Part shown: in pieces, positions 27,845 to 37,415 of the stretch | Numbering within the stretch: the first letter of the stretch is position 1 | Layout of the letters: the number at the start of each line of letters is the position of its first letter | Source: Bacteroidota bacterium | GTDB lineage: Bacteria; Bacteroidota; Ignavibacteria; Palsa-1295 | Length of the DNA: 64,000 bases | NCBI GenBank assembly: GCA_018266755.1 | Contig: JAFDZW010000005.1 | Span: 899,233 to 963,232, forward strand | Direction: 5' to 3' | Program-made: the position numbers and the translations under genes | Notes under the pieces: generated by a model | Seen by the model: only the letters and a program-made list of their open reading frames with translations | Database searches by the model: none | Told to the model about the DNA's origin: nothing

Positions 27845-28408
27845 CTACCCCAAGCTCGCCTTTATCCGCTCGGTGATCTCGTCGATCTGGCCGAGGCCGT
27901 TGACCATGTCGAGCGTGCGACGCTGTGCGTAGTAATCCTGAACGGGCTTCGTCTGCTGGTGATAGACGACGAGGCGGTGACGAATGGTCTCCTCGGTATC
28001 GTCCGAGCGACCCGATTCCTGTCCCCGCTTGACAAGCCGTGCAACGAGTTCGTCTTCCGGCGCGTCGAGGACGACGATGCGCACGTTCGCGATGGCAAGC
28101 TCAGTGAATAAGCCGTCGAGCGCTTCGGCCTGTGCGACCGTCCGTGGGAAGCCATCGAGCAGAAAACCTTTGCCGGCTTTCTGGTCGGCGACGAGCACTT
28201 CCCTGACCAACCCGATAATGACAGAATCCGGCACGAGCTCCCCGGCGTCCATATACTTCTTGGCTTCGAGACCGAGCGGCGTGCCGTCTTTCACGGCAGC
28301 ACGGAGGATATCTCCGGTCGAGATGTGATGCAGGTTATACTGGTCGCGAATGCGCTCAGCCTGCGTGCCTTTGCCGACGCCCGGCGGTCCGAAAAGAATG
28401 ATGTTCAT
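27845..28408 (-). CDS. adk: Adenylate kinase (short form)
   Basis: 187 residues; reversible AMP + ATP to 2 ADP in the cytosol. P-loop GPPGVGKGT at 7-15, AMP-binding DILRAAV, LVPDSVI and FLLDGFPRTVAQAEAL. The LID region is the short form: the segment between RLVKRG and RHRL reads QESGRSDDTEET without the Cys4 zinc site or long lid. The ATG at 28408 starts MNIILFGPPG. A promoter box lies 63 nt upstream. Likely first gene of a run with the DoxX-like and YciI genes. Confidence 0.97.
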   Translation of the reverse strand: MNIILFGPPGVGKGTQAERIRDQYNLHHISTGDILRAAVKDGTPLGLEAKKYMDAGELVPDSVIIGLVREVLVADQKAGKGFLLDGFPRTVAQAEALDGLFTELAIANVRIVVLDAPEDELVARLVKRGQESGRSDDTEETIRHRLVVYHQQTKPVQDYYAQRRTLDMVNGLGQIDEITERIKASLG

Positions 28409-28471
28409 GGATCGTTGTATTCTACAATGCTGCGAAACGGACGCATGCAATAGGTGCACGTCCGCCGAGCG

Positions 28472-28479
28472 CAAAAATA
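28472..28479 (-). promoter_or_regulatory. TAnnTTTG promoter box of adk
   Basis: Reads TATTTTTG on the minus strand, 63 nt before the adk ATG, inside the spacer between adk and the PEGA lipoprotein gene. Confidence 0.5.
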
Positions 28480-28521
28480 CGGAGCGTCTCGGCCTCGCCA
28501 GAGAGAACTGCGCTCGCCAGA

Positions 28522-28926
28522 TCAGTCCTGCGTGCCGGGCGGCGGAAGTTTTGAAAGGTCCATCACAATATGCGGCGCGCGAAACTTGTTCCATCCGCCG
28601 GATGTCGCATCGAAGATCGCCCCAAGGCCGGCTGTGAGTATCACATCGGCGGTCAGCCATAGCGGATGAATGTCAGTGGCCATGATCAAGGTCTGCGGTT
28701 CGAACCCATCGTGCCGAACTTCGATAACCTGGCGTTCGCGCGGTGCGAGCTCTGCGCGAACCGGCGAATAGCCAAGGAACTGTCCGTTTGCGAACACCTT
28801 CGAACTATCCGGCGTAACGCTGACGGTCACCGTGTCGTACTTGGATGCAAGCAACATACCACACCCAGTTACTGCCGAACAAAGCGCGATCAAACCGACC
28901 GCAACAACTGACTTTCCAATTATCAT
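28522..28926 (-). CDS. PEGA-domain lipoprotein
   Basis: 134 residues from the ATG at 28926. The signal ends in a lipobox VTGC (Cys about 22). A PEGA-type beta domain follows (TVTVSVTPDSSKVFANGQFLGYSPV, RQVIEVRHDGFEPQTLIM), then a short hydrophobic segment (WLTADVILTAGLGAIFDATSG) that may re-enter or span a membrane, and a PhRAPHIVMDL tail. PEGA domains are usually extracytoplasmic carbohydrate- or protein-contact modules. A promoter box at 28955-28962 lies 28 nt upstream. Confidence 0.85.
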   Translation of the reverse strand: MIIGKSVVAVGLIALCSAVTGCGMLLASKYDTVTVSVTPDSSKVFANGQFLGYSPVRAELAPRERQVIEVRHDGFEPQTLIMATDIHPLWLTADVILTAGLGAIFDATSGGWNKFRAPHIVMDLSKLPPPGTQD

Positions 28927-28954
28927 GATTGAATGCACTGCGATGATGAAGATG

Positions 28955-28962
28955 CAAATATA
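28955..28962 (-). promoter_or_regulatory. TAnnTTTG promoter box (minus strand of a divergent pair)
   Basis: Reads TATATTTG on the minus strand, 28 nt before the PEGA lipoprotein ATG. It is the partner of the plus-strand box at 29001-29008. Confidence 0.55.
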
Positions 28963-29000
28963 CGCGCTCTGAACATTAGGATCGGACGGCGACTGCATCG

Positions 29001-29008
29001 TATCTTTG
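29001..29008 (+). promoter_or_regulatory. TAnnTTTG promoter box (plus strand of a divergent pair)
   Basis: TATCTTTG lies 37 nt before the ATG of the delta-60-like T9SS gene. Two back-to-back boxes about 40 bp apart mark a divergent promoter. Confidence 0.55.
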
Positions 29009-29045
29009 TACAGGTTATATTGGAGTCATTGCATCGATCATCGCT

Positions 29046-31586
29046 ATGAAACTGTCCCGTACGTTCCTTATCCTATCGACTGTCATTGTCGCAGCTCATT
29101 CGGCCGTTGCGCAGCCGAAGCGGATCCCACGCTATCCGTTTGGTTCGGCGCTTGAACCTCCGGCGGTGCATCAGCCTGCAATATCGGCAGATGCGGCCAC
29201 CGGTCGACCTACCCTTCAGCGATCGATCGTGTATCTTCCGCAAGCGGCGGGTGATTACTGGGACTCGATGTTCTACGATCACCTTAGCTATTTTGACGGC
29301 ATCGACCATGCACGAGTCAACGCGATCGTCGCGGACACCAACTTCGTCTATGTCGCCGGCTGCTTCCAGCGTTTCGACTTTCAGAATGTCTGGCATATTA
29401 TTGCATACGACAAGCATACCAACGCATGGACCCCGCTTGCCGACGGCCTTGGCCCTTCAGTCATGGCACTGGCCTTGCATAACGGAAAGCTGTATGCCGG
29501 CGGCCGCTTCAAATCGGATGGCGGGGCCGGTTCGACATCGTTGCAAGGCATTGCCGTGTGGGACGGTTCATCGTGGACCGAAGTCGGCGGCGGCGTCGAT
29601 GCGACGGTCAATGCGATCGCATTCCTTGGCGACGACCTCATCGTCGGTGGCAACTTCTCTTCGGCCGGTGGTTCTGCCACACCGTACATCGCCCGCTGGA
29701 ACGGCTCCACCTGGGACGATCTGAGTGCCACATTCAACTCGCCGGTCACAACACTCCTCACTCGGCACGATACGCTCTACGCCGGTGGTGACTTTTGGGA
29801 TTATTCTACCGGCCGTAACTCGATCGCAATGTACACCGAAGCCGGTGGATGGCAGCCACTTGCTCAAGGGCTCGACGGCACCGTCGATGCTCTTACGTTC
29901 TTTCATGACTCGTTATGGGTAGGCGGCTCCTTCTGGCACACTGCCGACGGTAATCAAGACATCTTCGGCCTTGCCTCATGGGATGGCTCCCAGTGGCGAA
30001 CGTTCGGACCGGACAGTAGTCTCGGCTGCGGGCACGGCAGCATCAGTGCGTTCACTGTCTGCGGCGACTCGCTCGTGATCGGTGGCCAGTACTCCGCCAT
30101 CGCCGGCGTCGCCTCGCATGCCCTCTCGGTCTATTCGCATGGTGCGTTCTCCGCCGTAGCAAACGGCGTCAACGGCGAGATCCATGCGCTCGCCAAGGTG
30201 GATACGTCGCTCGTTGTCGGCGGATCCTTCGGGTCTCCTTCGATCTTAAACGATGCGGAACATCTGGCGAACTTCAACCTCCGAAGCGGCGACTGGAGTT
30301 CGTCATTCGGAACCCTTACTGGTCCGTATGGCGGCTACAACTATACGGCAACATACGCCACCATTGCGAACGATCGCTCCGTATTTGTCGGCGGCGAGTT
30401 CACCGACATCGCGTTGCAGCCGATGAACCATATTGCGGTATTCGACAAGGCCAGCAGAACGTGGTCTGCGCTCGGTGGCGGGCTCGACGGCAACGTCTGG
30501 AGCCTGCAACTCGTCGGCTCAAAGCTCTACGCTGGCGGCGAATTCATGCACGCCGACGGCTTACCGGCGACACACGTCGCCTGTTATGACCTCGAGAGCA
30601 AACGATGGACACCGCTTGGAGCAGGTTCGAATCGAATTGTGTATGCCATGGAAAGCGATGGCACAAATGTGTATGTCGCCAACGAGCTTGCGCACGAGGG
30701 CAATTCATTCAATACGTATATCGGCAAGTGGGACGGATCAAGTTGGACCCGCATTGATCACCCGCTTGTCGGCTGGGTCAACGCGCTGTATCTGAAAGGA
30801 TCGAATCTATATGTCGGCGGTACCATCTACACCGCAGACGGTACTGACGTGAACAATATCGTCATGTATGACGGAAATAGCTGGCAGCAGGTCGGGGATG
30901 GGCTCAACGATCGGGCTCTGTCTATCGTCTCGATCGGCGACGAGCTGTACGCAACCGGATGGTTCACGGCATCGAACTCGACACGGTTGAACGGCATTGG
31001 CCGCTGGGACGGATCGAGCTGGCATGCGCTCGGCACGGGACTGAACTACACAGGGTACGCACTGTCTGCTCGGGGCGCTGACCTCTACGTCGGCGGCGCG
31101 TTCACAAAAGCGGGAGGCGCCAATTTTTCAGCGCTCGCTAGATGGGACGGCACCCGTTGGAGTTCCGCACTTGGCGGCGCCGACTACAGCGTGTATGGTC
31201 TTGCGAATGACGGCGCTTCCCTCTATGTCGCTGGCGGGTTCAGCAACGTCAATTCGACATTCCCGTCGTATCGCTTTGCAATCTTGCATTTCGGCGACGC
31301 CGCCGTCGGTGAGTCGAAGTCTTCACCAACGCCATCGATTTCAAACTATCCGAATCCCTCATCGGTCGTGACCAACATCGAGTATACCGTACTTCAGTCA
31401 TCGATGGTCGAGATATCACTCGTCGATCTCTTAGGCCGAACAGTGCAAATACCCGTGAGCGAATACAAGACGCAAGGAACATACACGACCACCATCGACG
31501 TGTCTTCGCTCCCCAGTGGAATATATCTCTGCCGATTCCATGCCGGAAACACCGAGCAAACACAAACGATTACCGTCGCCCGGTAA
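29046..31586 (+). CDS. Delta-60/kelch-like beta-propeller protein with T9SS sorting domain
   Basis: 846 residues with signal peptide MKLSRTFLILSTVIVAAHSAVAQ. Residues about 90-745 repeat a unit of about 50 residues of the form VNAIAFLGDDLIVGGNFSSA, then IARWNGSTWDDLS. At least a dozen copies are visible, each with a YVGGxF/YAGGxF strand and a WDGSSW strand, which is the delta-60 or RTX-free kelch-type propeller plan. The C-terminal 85 residues are a T9SS domain (ISNYPNPSSVVTNIEYTV, ISLVDLLGRTVQIPV, LPSGIYLCRFHAGN, TITVAR). Different propeller family from the BNR cargo nearby; ligand unknown. Confidence 0.92.
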   Translation: MKLSRTFLILSTVIVAAHSAVAQPKRIPRYPFGSALEPPAVHQPAISADAATGRPTLQRSIVYLPQAAGDYWDSMFYDHLSYFDGIDHARVNAIVADTNFVYVAGCFQRFDFQNVWHIIAYDKHTNAWTPLADGLGPSVMALALHNGKLYAGGRFKSDGGAGSTSLQGIAVWDGSSWTEVGGGVDATVNAIAFLGDDLIVGGNFSSAGGSATPYIARWNGSTWDDLSATFNSPVTTLLTRHDTLYAGGDFWDYSTGRNSIAMYTEAGGWQPLAQGLDGTVDALTFFHDSLWVGGSFWHTADGNQDIFGLASWDGSQWRTFGPDSSLGCGHGSISAFTVCGDSLVIGGQYSAIAGVASHALSVYSHGAFSAVANGVNGEIHALAKVDTSLVVGGSFGSPSILNDAEHLANFNLRSGDWSSSFGTLTGPYGGYNYTATYATIANDRSVFVGGEFTDIALQPMNHIAVFDKASRTWSALGGGLDGNVWSLQLVGSKLYAGGEFMHADGLPATHVACYDLESKRWTPLGAGSNRIVYAMESDGTNVYVANELAHEGNSFNTYIGKWDGSSWTRIDHPLVGWVNALYLKGSNLYVGGTIYTADGTDVNNIVMYDGNSWQQVGDGLNDRALSIVSIGDELYATGWFTASNSTRLNGIGRWDGSSWHALGTGLNYTGYALSARGADLYVGGAFTKAGGANFSALARWDGTRWSSALGGADYSVYGLANDGASLYVAGGFSNVNSTFPSYRFAILHFGDAAVGESKSSPTPSISNYPNPSSVVTNIEYTVLQSSMVEISLVDLLGRTVQIPVSEYKTQGTYTTTIDVSSLPSGIYLCRFHAGNTEQTQTITVAR

Positions 31587-31712
31587 TCGTGCTTGCAGAC
31601 TGTAAGGTGATTGAACGTTCATCCGTCATGTACATGGATGATTGTTCTTCATTATTCAAAGTGTATTCCGGCCGTGCAACGATAAGCGGTACGGACGACA
31701 TAAGCACGATCG

Positions 31713-32180
31713 ATGAGTATAGTCGCCACAATCGTAGTGCTCGCTTGCGCTGTACTGTATGGAAGTTACGTGCTTGCAAACCGAGTGATCGGCAGACGCA
31801 TCCACAGGAAGCGAAACCGAGTACTCGTGAATCTATTGGGCGCACTGTTCGTGTCGTTTGTTGTCTATGTCGCAGGCATCGGTCTCTTCGTCGCGGTAAT
31901 GAGTTATTACCCTCATCGCTCCTTCGATGCTCGTTCATGGGCCACAAATCCCGACGATCGGTATATGATGGTGGACGATCTCGAAGACAAGTACTTGCGT
32001 ATCGGGGAATCTCAAGAGCAAGTTCGTAGCCTACTCGGATCGGATGAAAATAATCCCGCAGACGACGAATGGTCATATACGCTTGGCATTCGTCCCGAAT
32101 TATTCAATATCGATCCGGATGTATTGGTCGTTACATTTCACAATGACCGTGTATCCGGCATTCATACGACGAGGCGTTAA
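31713..32180 (+). CDS. Membrane protein with BamE/SmpA-like domain
   Basis: 155 residues. Two N-terminal hydrophobic segments (about 3-24 and 40-66) are separated by a basic loop NRVIGRRIHRKRNRV. The remaining 85 residues read VDDLEDKYLRIGESQEQVRSLLG, then WSYTLGI and VVTFHNDRVSGIHTT, the pattern of the small BamE/SmpA/OmlA domain. That is unusual here, because BamE is normally a lipoprotein and not attached to two TM segments. The stop codon lies inside a perfect 16-bp palindrome GAGGCGTTAACGCCTC (32171-32186). Confidence 0.75.
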   Translation: MSIVATIVVLACAVLYGSYVLANRVIGRRIHRKRNRVLVNLLGALFVSFVVYVAGIGLFVAVMSYYPHRSFDARSWATNPDDRYMMVDDLEDKYLRIGESQEQVRSLLGSDENNPADDEWSYTLGIRPELFNIDPDVLVVTFHNDRVSGIHTTRR

Positions 32181-32571
32181 CGCCTCACTATTGGCAGCAA
32201 GGCCGCTCGTCTCCCAGATCACGGTGCCACAATTGTGTCCGTCAGATCCGGTTCGATCACGCAATTGGCCTTCCGGTCGGCGGCTGCCGAAGAAACCCCG
32301 GTAGTTGCTCTGTTCAAATAGTTTACACAGACGTCATTCTGAGCAAAGCGAAGGTGCTCAGAATGACTAGTGGAATACAGTCAAAACGGAGCCACCACCG
32401 AAATCCCGGAATGGGAGATGAACTGTCCCCCGAAATCGTTATACCCCCGTAGGCTGGCAACCCGCCAGCCACCGTGAAACTTCTGTGGTACCCGTTCGTG
32501 CAATCAGTATCGGATGCCATAGAGCATTCATTTGTGACCTACGATTCTATCTATTCCATTCATCGTCATTC
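32181..32571. repeat. 391-bp spacer with two dispersed hairpin repeats
   Basis: No convincing gene. It holds the inverted repeat GTCATTCTGAGC (32333-32344) / GCTCAGAATGAC (32356-32367), a family also seen near 37550, 52520 and 52750. It also has a GGCTGGC/GCCAGCC hairpin (32452-32458 with 32464-32470). Confidence 0.6.
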
Positions 32572-33297
32572 ATGAACACTCGCTCGCTTCTGTTCGCCTT
32601 CGCTCTTGTCCTTATCGGCATGAGCTCCGTTTTCGCTCAATCGGCCGATGAGGTCGTCGATAAGTATCTTGCAGCCATCGGCGGCAAAGATGCCTGGCAT
32701 AATCTGCACTCGATCCGGATGGTCGGCGAGGTCAATGCGAACGGCACCAAAATCCCCATGACACTGACCGTCGTCCACAAGAAGGCGATGCGCCAGGACA
32801 TGACCGTGATGGGTATGTCCGGCATCAATATCGTCACCGCAAACGGCGGTTGGGTCTATATGCCCTTTGCCGGTCAGAAAGAACCCGAGGCCCAGACGCC
32901 CGACGCCGTCAAGATGCAGCAAGACCAGCTCGACATCCAGGGCCAGCTCCTCGACTATAAGCAGAAGGGCGAAACTTGCGAGTACATCGGCAAAGAAGAC
33001 GTCGATGGGACCGAATGCTACAAACTGAAGCTTACCAAAACCAACGGCACCGTCAGCTCGCTCTTCATCGATCCGTCGAATAACTATCTGATCCGCACGA
33101 CCACCAAAGCGAAAGTGGACGGACAAGATCAAGAACAGACTATCAACTTCAGCAACTTCGAGAAGGTCGGCAACGGCCTCATCTTCCCGATGGCGATCAA
33201 CATGGGGATGGGCGATGTGAAGTTCACGAAGATCGAGATCAACCCCACGATCGACGACAAGATCTTCGACAAGCCGGTCGTCGACGACAAACACTAA
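32572..33297 (+). CDS. Periplasmic LolA/outer-membrane-lipoprotein-sorting-like protein
   Basis: 241 residues with signal peptide MNTRSLLFAFALVLIGMSSVFAQ. The mature part has the half-barrel pattern of LolA-like proteins: DEVVDKYLAAIGGKDAWHNLHSI, then MVGEVNANG, MTLTVVHKKAMRQDM, CYKLKLTKTNGTVSSLFIDP, YLIRTTTKAKVDGQ, FPMAINMG. The start DExxxKYLxAIGG is common in Bacteroidota relatives of LolA that are found next to secreted enzymes. A role in lipoprotein or lipid carriage is inferred from the fold. It lies about 110 bp upstream of the sortilin-like gene on the same strand. Confidence 0.85.
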   Translation: MNTRSLLFAFALVLIGMSSVFAQSADEVVDKYLAAIGGKDAWHNLHSIRMVGEVNANGTKIPMTLTVVHKKAMRQDMTVMGMSGINIVTANGGWVYMPFAGQKEPEAQTPDAVKMQQDQLDIQGQLLDYKQKGETCEYIGKEDVDGTECYKLKLTKTNGTVSSLFIDPSNNYLIRTTTKAKVDGQDQEQTINFSNFEKVGNGLIFPMAINMGMGDVKFTKIEINPTIDDKIFDKPVVDDKH

Positions 33298-33406
33298 GCG
33301 ATCGTTCGATTGAAATCCGCCATGCCCATTGCGGCATGGCGGCAACTGTGTTTGTGCATTCGCTTCCCTTCATCGTAGGTTTCACCGCACGTATCATCGC
33401 ATCAGT

Positions 33407-36400
33407 ATGAGATCACTTGCTACGCTTGCATTGCTTGCTGTCTGTGTGTCTGTTGCATCTGCGCAGTCCACGATCACGTCCGCCACATTCGGGATGATGG
33501 AAGCCCGCCATCTCGGCCCGGGTACGATGAGCGGACGCATCACCGCCATCACCGGCATCGACAGCATGCCCCGTACGATCTACGTCGGTACCGCAGGCGG
33601 CGGTGTCTGGAAAACGACGACCGGCGGCGCGGCCTTCGAACCCGTGTTCGACAAATACTGCCAATCGATCGGCGCGATCGCCGTCGACCAGAAGCATACC
33701 GATGTCGTCTATGTCGGCACCGGCGAGAGCAATATGCGCAACAGCGTGTCGATCGGCGTCGGGCTCTACAAAACCTCCGACGGCGGCGACAACTGGAAAC
33801 TCATCGGCCTCGATTCGACCGAACATATCGCCAAGATCGTCATCGATCCGAAGAACTCAGACGTCATCTACGTCGCAGCACCCGGTCCGCTTTGGGGCGA
33901 CAGCAAGCACCGCGGCCTCTACAAGTCCACCGACGCCGGCGCGACCTGGAACAAGATTCTTTACATCAACGAGAAGTCGGGGTGTGCCGATGTTGCCGTC
34001 GATCCGACAAACCCGAACATCGTGTACGCATCGACGTGGGAATTCCGCCGGCTTCCCTACGCATTCAACTCCGGCGGCAACGGCAGCGGGATGTATAAGT
34101 CCACCGATGCCGGAGCACACTGGACCGAACTCACGAGCGGTCTGCCACCGAAGCCATTCGGCCGCATCGCCTTTGCGCTGAGCCCGAGCGCGCCGCGCGA
34201 CCTCGTCGCCATCGTCGAATCGAACGAGACGGGCCTCTACCTCTCGCGCGACGGCGGCAACACCTGGGTCAAGAAAAGCGCAACGTTCAACGTCACGGCG
34301 CGTCCGTTTTACTTCAGCACGATCATGTTCGATCCGAAGGATTCGAACCGCGTCTATCGGCCGGCCTTCAGCTTTTCATACTCGAATGACGGCGGCTTTT
34401 CGTTCGCCGATGCCGGTGCGAGCGGCGGATGGGTACATAGTGACATGCATGCGCTCTGGATCAATCCGATGGACCCGAACCAGCTCTACCTCGGCACCGA
34501 TGGCGGAATGTATTATAGCCACGACAAAGGCGCGAACTGGATCTTCGTGCAGAACTTGCCCGTGGGTCAGTTCTATCATGTTGCCGTCGATAACCAGGAT
34601 CCGTACCGCATCTACGGCGGCTTGCAGGATAACGGCACTTGGATGGCGCCGTCTGCCGCACCCGGCGGAATTGGCAACTCGAATTGGATGAACCTCTACG
34701 GCGGCGACGGGTTTTGGGCGCAACCGGATTTGACCGATCCCGATGTTGCTTATGCCGAGTCGCAAGGTGGCAATGCCGGGCGAGTGCAACTGAGCGTCGG
34801 AAAGTCCTACGACATCCAACCGCAAGCCGGCCCGAAGGACGATAAACTCCGGTGGAATTGGAATACGCCGATCGTCACGGGCGCGAAGAACCCGAAGCAT
34901 CTGTATATGGGTGCGCAGTATCTCTACCGTTCCACCGATCAGGGCCGCAACTGGACGAAGCTCTCGCCCGATCTGACGACGAACGACAAGAAGAAGCAGC
35001 AACAAGATTCGAGCGGCGGACTGAGCGCCGACAATACCTCCGCCGAAAATCACTGCACGATCTTTACGATCGCCGAGTCTCCGCTCGACGAGAATATGAT
35101 CTGGGTCGGTACCGACGACGGCTGTCTGCAACGCACGACCGACGGCGGGAAGACGTGGACGTTGTTGTCAAAGAACGTCGCGGCATGCGGTGTGCCGTCG
35201 ATGACATGGGTATCGAGTATCGAGCCGTCGCACTTCGATAAGAACGTCGTCTATGCAACGTTCGACAATCATTACTATGGCGACATGCAGACGTACGTTG
35301 CGAAGTCAACCGATATGGGCTCGACCTGGATGCGACTTACGAGCCCTGAGTTCACCGGCTTCGCACATAAGATCGCCGAGGATCTGGTCAATAGGCAGTT
35401 GCTCTTCGTCGGCACCGAGATGGGCTTCTTCTCGTCGCTCGATGGCGGCGCCACCTGGATCCGCATGAAGAACAACGTGCCATGGTATGCGTTGACCCGC
35501 GATATCAAGATCCATCCGAAAACGAACGATCTGTTGCTCGCCACCCACGGCCGAGGCATCATCAGCATTGACGATATTACGCCGATGCGCGAACTCACGA
35601 ACGAGATCGCCTCGAAAGCCGTCTATCTGTTCCCCATGCAGCCTGTAGCGCTCAGCGAAGGCCGCTATGGTGGCGGTGGCTTCCCGAGCACGGGCGGCTG
35701 GAGCTCCGGCAATGCAGCATATACCTATGCGCCGCCGATCGAGTATTATCTCAAAGATCGCATCAGCAGCGGCGACGTCAAGCTCGGCATTTATAACGCC
35801 GATGGAACACTGGTGCAAGAGCTGACGCCATCGAAGCGCAAAGGCATCAACAAAGTGTCGTGGAATCTTCGCATGACCCCGCCGAAGGTGGCATCGGGCG
35901 GAAGCAAACCCGACTACTCAGGCTTCTATGCGCCGATGGTGTTGCCCGGCTCTTACACTGCGAAGCTCACGGTTGGCTCGAATTCATATTCGCTGCCGAT
36001 CACGCTCGTGCACGATGCCGCAAATACGCAGTACAGCACCGACGACGAACAGGTGCAGTATAAGACTGCGATGGCGATCTATCATCTACACGAGTCGCTT
36101 GCCGCGATCGTCGACAGCATTTCAGCGCGCGAAAAAACGATCCTTGTCCACAAGGAATCGCAGCAAGACCCAGCCGCGAAGCAATTACTATCGGCGTACC
36201 ACGACTCGCTCGAAGCACTGCGAGCAACGCTCCTGGCGACGAAACAGAAGTCCATCTTCGCCGACGAGAAGCAGCTTCGCGAAGAGATTTCGGAGCTCTA
36301 TACGTCGGTCGTCGGCAATCAGGTTCGCCCGTCGAATCTGCAGATCGAACGTGTCGCTGTACTGTCGGATCGTGTCGCGAAAGCAAAGAAGGATGCCGAG

Positions 36401-36454
36401 GCGATCGATACACGGTTTGCGCAGAAGGCAGCTCCGTATCTCGGCAAACTCTGA
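33407..36454 (+). CDS. Sortilin/VPS10-like beta-propeller protein without T9SS domain
   Basis: 1015 residues with signal peptide MRSLATLALLAVCVSVASAQ (ATG at 33407). Residues about 25-760 are WD40/YVTN/BNR-like blades (GMMEARHLGPGTMSGRITAI, GTAGGGVWKTTTGGAAFEPV, GVGLYKTSDGGDNWKLIGL, HRGLYKSTDAGATWNKIL, LYRSTDQGRNWTKLSPDLTT, GGLQDNGTW). The N-terminal motif and plan match the T9SS cargo at 19904. After about 800 an Ig-like FlgD-type strand set (LGIYNADGTLVQELTPSKRKGINKVSWNL) and a helical tail follow. There is no T9SS domain, so it is probably periplasmic. This family is widespread and of unknown function. Confidence 0.9.
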   Translation: MRSLATLALLAVCVSVASAQSTITSATFGMMEARHLGPGTMSGRITAITGIDSMPRTIYVGTAGGGVWKTTTGGAAFEPVFDKYCQSIGAIAVDQKHTDVVYVGTGESNMRNSVSIGVGLYKTSDGGDNWKLIGLDSTEHIAKIVIDPKNSDVIYVAAPGPLWGDSKHRGLYKSTDAGATWNKILYINEKSGCADVAVDPTNPNIVYASTWEFRRLPYAFNSGGNGSGMYKSTDAGAHWTELTSGLPPKPFGRIAFALSPSAPRDLVAIVESNETGLYLSRDGGNTWVKKSATFNVTARPFYFSTIMFDPKDSNRVYRPAFSFSYSNDGGFSFADAGASGGWVHSDMHALWINPMDPNQLYLGTDGGMYYSHDKGANWIFVQNLPVGQFYHVAVDNQDPYRIYGGLQDNGTWMAPSAAPGGIGNSNWMNLYGGDGFWAQPDLTDPDVAYAESQGGNAGRVQLSVGKSYDIQPQAGPKDDKLRWNWNTPIVTGAKNPKHLYMGAQYLYRSTDQGRNWTKLSPDLTTNDKKKQQQDSSGGLSADNTSAENHCTIFTIAESPLDENMIWVGTDDGCLQRTTDGGKTWTLLSKNVAACGVPSMTWVSSIEPSHFDKNVVYATFDNHYYGDMQTYVAKSTDMGSTWMRLTSPEFTGFAHKIAEDLVNRQLLFVGTEMGFFSSLDGGATWIRMKNNVPWYALTRDIKIHPKTNDLLLATHGRGIISIDDITPMRELTNEIASKAVYLFPMQPVALSEGRYGGGGFPSTGGWSSGNAAYTYAPPIEYYLKDRISSGDVKLGIYNADGTLVQELTPSKRKGINKVSWNLRMTPPKVASGGSKPDYSGFYAPMVLPGSYTAKLTVGSNSYSLPITLVHDAANTQYSTDDEQVQYKTAMAIYHLHESLAAIVDSISAREKTILVHKESQQDPAAKQLLSAYHDSLEALRATLLATKQKSIFADEKQLREEISELYTSVVGNQVRPSNLQIERVAVLSDRVAKAKKDAEAIDTRFAQKAAPYLGKL

Positions 36455-36462
36455 TCGTAGCG

Positions 36463-36485
36463 CGGCTCACTCTTCAAGTGAGCCG
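36463..36485. terminator. Hairpin at a convergent gene end
   Basis: CGGCTCACT (36463-36471) pairs with AGTGAGCCG (36477-36485) around CTTCA. It sits between the plus-strand propeller gene and the minus-strand pirin gene and overlaps the last codons of the pirin gene. No T-run. Confidence 0.4.
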
Positions 36486-37333
36486 AACTTCCCTAATTGA
36501 AAGTCGATGAAGGCTTGGCGTAATTCGCCTTGCGTGTTCATCACGAAGGGGCCATACATTGCAACCGGCTCGCCAATGGGCTCGCCGCTCATCAGCAGAA
36601 TGCGTGTCGGCTCCGTGGCGGTGAGGGTGATGCCTTCGCCGTCACGATCGAAGACGACTGCATTCTCCGCCGCGACTTCGCCATGCCCGGCAACATTCAA
36701 TCTGCCGTCAAGCAAAAATATAAACGCATTGTGCATCTTCGGCAACGGGATCGATAGCACCGCGTCTTTCTTCAAATAGATTGTCGCGGCATTCACCGGC
36801 GATGTCGATGGGATCGGCCCTTGCAGACCGAACAGGCTCCCTGCTTGCAAGTATGCTTCGGCCAGATTGTCCTCACTCACAAACTTCGGCGTGTCTTCTT
36901 TGGTCAGTGGGATGTACTTCGGCTCGTCGTTCTTATGCGACTGCGGGGTATTGACCCACATCTGAATGATCTCCTGCCGTGAACCTCGCGAATGAATATC
37001 GAGAGGCGGACGCTCCGAATGCATAATCCCTGCTCCGGCATTCATCCACTGTGTACCTCCGGCATAGATCGTACTCTCGTGGCCTCGACTATCGCGGTGA
37101 TGCACGCCGCCTTCGAAGATGAACGTCACCGGAGAGAACCCACGATGCGGATGAGGTCCGACACCGGCATTGGCGAGATCGGTCTCTTTGGGGATAGAGA
37201 CATTCGCGTGATGCAGCAAAATAAACGGATCGATCTGCCGTACCTCGGGCGATGGAAACGGCTGGCGAACGGTTAGACCGCCCATATCGAATTCGTGAGC
37301 ATATAAGACATGGGTAACGGAACGTGTAGTCAT
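36467..37333 (-). CDS. Pirin family protein
   Basis: 288 residues, a bicupin. The metal-binding set of pirins is intact: His61 and His63 in GVGPHPHRGF, His105 and Glu107 in AGAGIMHSERP, so an Fe/Mn-binding N-terminal cupin is expected. The C-terminal cupin has YGPFVMNTQGELRQAFIDFQLGKFG, the usual pirin ending. Some bacterial pirins act as quercetinases, others as regulators; the sequence does not decide. Cytosolic. It stands alone and its upstream spacer holds the 178-bp tandem repeat. Confidence 0.93.
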   Translation of the reverse strand: MTTRSVTHVLYAHEFDMGGLTVRQPFPSPEVRQIDPFILLHHANVSIPKETDLANAGVGPHPHRGFSPVTFIFEGGVHHRDSRGHESTIYAGGTQWMNAGAGIMHSERPPLDIHSRGSRQEIIQMWVNTPQSHKNDEPKYIPLTKEDTPKFVSEDNLAEAYLQAGSLFGLQGPIPSTSPVNAATIYLKKDAVLSIPLPKMHNAFIFLLDGRLNVAGHGEVAAENAVVFDRDGEGITLTATEPTRILLMSGEPIGEPVAMYGPFVMNTQGELRQAFIDFQLGKFGSLEE

Positions 37334-37415
37334 ACGTGTCGAGAGTAGTAATCAAAACGTAGTGTACGAATGTACGAATTGCCGGTTTCGGAACTCCAAT
37401 CTTCGGCATTCCGAA

